A stretch of DNA of 7,906 bases from Prevotella sp. CAG:1092 (lineage in GTDB: Bacteria; Bacteroidota; Bacteroidia; Bacteroidales; Bacteroidaceae). The notes beneath the pieces were generated by a model. The model searched no databases and had not been told where the DNA came from. It saw only the letters and a program-made list of their open reading frames with translations. This document shows, piece by piece, positions 6,246-7,906 of this stretch. The DNA is taken from NCBI GenBank assembly GCA_000436915.1, contig HF994026.1:8230-16135 (forward strand), read 5' to 3'. Position 1 is the stretch's first letter. The number at the start of each line of letters is the position of its first letter. The translations under genes were made by a program, and so were the position numbers.

Positions 6246-6716
6246 ATGACGTACATTGATTACATGAATCAGTTCTGGCGTGCTTCAGCTATGGAGTACA
6301 TGTCCACCAGCGAGGTTGCACTCTACGCTTTCATAGTGAACGAGTGCAACCAACACCGCTGGAACATGCCAGTGCCATGCTCTACGGTACGGATCTGCGA
6401 GATGCTGCACATGTCCAAACAGACACTTTGCACCGCTCGTAAGAATCTTGCCAAGCGTGGACTTATCTCTTTTACTGAAGGCAAATCACGTCATGTACCG
6501 TCTAAATATTCACTACTAATTTGGACGGATAACTTGACGGTAGAGTTGACGGATGGATTGACGGCAGACTTTACCCCTTTAAAAGATAAAGAGAAAGATA
6601 ATTTTAATAAAAAGGATTCTGTCAAAAATTTAAGCAATGGAAAAGAAACTCACAATCGACGTAGAGGCATTAAAGAAATCTCTACTACAGCGTCGCCCTA
6701 TGAAGGCTCGTTTTAA
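6246..6716 (+). CDS. Winged-helix protein, candidate replication initiator (lambda O-like role)
   Basis: 156 residues. Residues 1-92 form a winged-helix region: SEVALYAFIVNECNQHRW, then RICEMLHMSKQTLCTARKNLAKRGLISF, with the helix-turn-helix near 47-70 and a wing near 74-90. This resembles the N-terminal DNA-binding part of phage replication/replisome-organiser proteins. Residues 95-110 repeat LT every four residues (DNLTVELTDGLTADFT) because the DNA carries TTGACGG repeats there. The tail (about 112-156) is charged and low in complexity, probably disordered. The last 80 bases overlap the DnaC-like gene in another frame. The +1 frame stops at 6631-6633, just before that gene, so the natural end could be earlier if a frameshift has occurred. 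The initiator role is inferred from the fold, the embedded repeats and the helicase-loader neighbour. A simple transcription regulator is the alternative. Confidence 0.75.
   Translation: MTYIDYMNQFWRASAMEYMSTSEVALYAFIVNECNQHRWNMPVPCSTVRICEMLHMSKQTLCTARKNLAKRGLISFTEGKSRHVPSKYSLLIWTDNLTVELTDGLTADFTPLKDKEKDNFNKKDSVKNLSNGKETHNRRRGIKEISTTASPYEGSF
6521..6564. repeat. Iteron-like tandem repeats TTGACGG inside the winged-helix gene
   Basis: Exact TTGACGG copies at 6534-6540, 6546-6552 and 6558-6564, spaced 12 bases start to start, preceded by a degenerate TTGGACGG at 6521-6528. The period is a multiple of three, so the gene reads through as LT repeats. No other TTGACGG or CCGTCAA was noticed in the window. 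Short phased repeats within an initiator gene beside an A/T-rich tract are what origin iterons look like. Confidence 0.7.
6571..6636. other. A/T-rich tract, candidate DNA-unwinding element
   Basis: 51 of 66 bases are A or T (77%), including runs such as AATTTTAATAAAAA. It lies directly after the TTGACGG repeats and before the helicase-loader start at 6637. In iteron origins the melting region is a tract of this kind next to the repeats. The A/T bias also shapes the charged Lys/Asp/Asn tail of the overlapping protein, so coding constraint alone could explain it. Confidence 0.45.
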
Positions 6717-7302
6717 GTTACCCATGTCTGAAGACGAGGCGTATGCCTATCTGTTAGCAGCAATGATGGCTGAGGTGGAATATCGCCACCGTAGCTTCTG
6801 TACTAGCGAGGATATGGAGAATCAACTTCATGAGATAGCTCATTGGCTTACCTCGTCATCACCCAAGTTCGGTATGCTACTATGTGGTGGTTGTGGTAAT
6901 GGCAAGAGCACCATGCTCAAAGCATTCCAACAGCTACTAAACAATCTGCGTATTCCGAAATCATTCAACGATGGCACATACGGAATCCAGATAGTGGATG
7001 CGAAGTACATTGCATACCTGTGCAAGAACAACTATGAGGCATACCGCAAACTCATCAGTATGGATATGCTTGGCATCGATGACCTTGGTACAGAGCCTTC
7101 GGAGGTGATGGATTATGGCAATGTCTATACTCCTGTTATTGACTTGCTGACAAAGCGCTACGAAGAGCAACTTTTTACCATCATCACCACTAACCTCACT
7201 CCACAACAAATCAGAGAACACTACGATGACCGCATCGCAGACCGTCTCAACGAGATGGTGGAGAAAATAGTATTCAAGAACGGTACATATCGCAATAATT
7301 AA
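6637..7302 (+). CDS. DnaC-like AAA+ ATPase (helicase loader / IstB-DnaC family)
   Basis: 221 residues, close to the DnaC family length. The N-terminal region (about 1-75) would contact the helicase or initiator. The AAA+ core shows Walker A GGCGNGKST (84-92), Walker B MLGIDDLG with D148-D149 (144-151), sensor 1 TIITTN (N186) and the arginine-containing DDRIADRL (R199, R203) near the C-terminus. These proteins load the replicative DnaB helicase at origins; lambda P does the same job in lambda. The location directly after an initiator-like gene with embedded repeats supports a replication role. The IstB transposition helper family shares this fold, but no transposase is next to it. The start at 6637 overlaps the upstream gene by 80 bases; MEKKLTIDVEALKKSLL looks like a genuine N-terminus. 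The next gene follows after 33 bases. Confidence 0.9.
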   Translation: MEKKLTIDVEALKKSLLQRRPMKARFKLPMSEDEAYAYLLAAMMAEVEYRHRSFCTSEDMENQLHEIAHWLTSSSPKFGMLLCGGCGNGKSTMLKAFQQLLNNLRIPKSFNDGTYGIQIVDAKYIAYLCKNNYEAYRKLISMDMLGIDDLGTEPSEVMDYGNVYTPVIDLLTKRYEEQLFTIITTNLTPQQIREHYDDRIADRLNEMVEKIVFKNGTYRNN

Positions 7303-7335
7303 CTAATTCACAAACTTTTTAAAACTTGTAAAATT

Positions 7336-7866
7336 ATGATTTCAAACATCAAGACCGTGACACTAAGATTGTCACAGAAGGAATTCAATTTCCTTATGAA
7401 TGGCATTAATGCCAAGTTCTTCATGGACATCATGTCCCATCTCACAGCATCGTTTTCTATGGATGAAGACGATACAGATCCCCAACTCGTGTATGGGCCT
7501 ACAGCCTTCTTCCATCTCTACGAACTCGCAGAGCGTTGGGAGGTTGCTCCAAAGGATGTGCTCCACATCATGTTCAACCTGGAGCAGAATGGATTGATAA
7601 AGTATTCACTCTCCGAGAATGAATTCGCTATCGAGCCATGTATCACAAGTTTCATCTCTACTGATGATGTGGTGCATAAGGGGACTAATTGCGACACTCA
7701 TCTTGATGAACTTTGCTTTGATATGATGACTAAAAAGCAGATTTCTGAAGCTATCGCTCGTTACGACAGCTTGATCACTCTTCATTTCCCTATGGTTACA
7801 CTCAAGGCATTCTCTCTCAAAAAAACGAGAATGAGTACACTTACGAGAGCATCAACGGAGTTGTAG
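7336..7866 (+). CDS. Unrecognised protein with a possible winged-helix segment; 3' end apparently frameshifted
   Basis: 176 residues as read. I do not recognise the family. The start MISNIKTVTLRLSQKEFNFL is plausible, with an A/T-rich leader. Residues 53-99 (GPTAFFHLYELAERWEV, then PKDVLHIMFNLEQNGLIKYS) look like a winged helix in which a recognition helix is followed by a wing. This suggests a DNA-binding protein of the same operon as the helicase loader, 33 bases upstream. The last 30 residues as read are basic and atypical (KKTRMSTLTRASTEL), with AGA and ACG codons. The -1 frame over the same stretch reads DHSSFPYGYTQGILSQKN and continues to TAA at 7875-7877, which looks far more like protein. 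One missing base near 7768-7775, or a slip on the A7 run at 7819-7825, would join them into about 180 residues. Confidence 0.65.
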   Translation: MISNIKTVTLRLSQKEFNFLMNGINAKFFMDIMSHLTASFSMDEDDTDPQLVYGPTAFFHLYELAERWEVAPKDVLHIMFNLEQNGLIKYSLSENEFAIEPCITSFISTDDVVHKGTNCDTHLDELCFDMMTKKQISEAIARYDSLITLHFPMVTLKAFSLKKTRMSTLTRASTEL

Positions 7867-7906
7867 TGAATCCCTAACTGCTAACGGAGAATGGCTGGCT
7901 GTCGAG

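Noticed and set aside
6637..7302. Reading the AAA+ gene as the IstB helper of an IS21-type transposon
   Set aside because: No IstA transposase precedes it; the neighbour is a small winged-helix protein with iteron-like repeats, which fits a helicase loader better.
7891..7906. Possible start of a further gene (ATG after CGGAGA)
   Set aside because: Only five codons are visible before the window ends, and no protein character can be judged.
1..7906. CRISPR array, tRNA or rRNA gene, insertion sequence
   Set aside because: No regularly spaced long repeats, no tRNA-like cloverleaf at the dnaK junction or elsewhere, and no transposase or terminal inverted repeats were seen.

Overview
The window looks like chromosomal DNA of a Bacteroidales bacterium, most likely Prevotella or a close relative. 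This rests on the RecA and DnaK protein sequences, on promoter -7 elements of the Bacteroidetes type (TAnnTTTG), on start codons without Shine-Dalgarno sequences but with A/T-rich leaders, and on the gene order saccharopine-dehydrogenase-family gene then recA, which I recall from Bacteroides relatives. No species can be fixed by eye. All genes lie on the + strand.

Core part (1-3540): the 3' end of a saccharopine/carboxynorspermidine dehydrogenase family gene, then recA with a strong intrinsic terminator, then dnaK with its own terminator. The recA-dnaK gap contains a near-perfect sigma-54 (-24/-12) promoter match, unexpected for a major chaperone gene.

Accessory part (about 3541-7906): directly after the dnaK terminator comes what looks like one end of an integrative element. 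A Bacteroidetes-type promoter and a leader hairpin precede a two-gene unit: a small protein with a Cys4 zinc-finger-like motif and two excisionase-type helix-turn-helix domains, overlapping by ATGA with a tyrosine recombinase that keeps all catalytic residues. A terminator closes this unit. A 368-base noncoding stretch follows, with AATCACCA/TGGTGATT repeats, a -7 element and a leader hairpin. Then come four closely packed genes: an excisionase-like HTH protein, a winged-helix protein, a DnaC-like AAA+ helicase loader and an unrecognised protein whose 3' end appears frameshifted.

The most interesting observation is that the winged-helix gene carries three exact TTGACGG repeats at 12-base spacing (plus one degenerate copy), followed by a 77% A+T stretch, immediately before the helicase-loader gene. 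This is the architecture of the lambda O/P replication module, in which the origin lies inside the initiator gene. I infer that the element carries its own initiator, embedded origin and helicase loader next to its integration module. The far end of the element, and any mobilization or cargo genes, lie outside the window.
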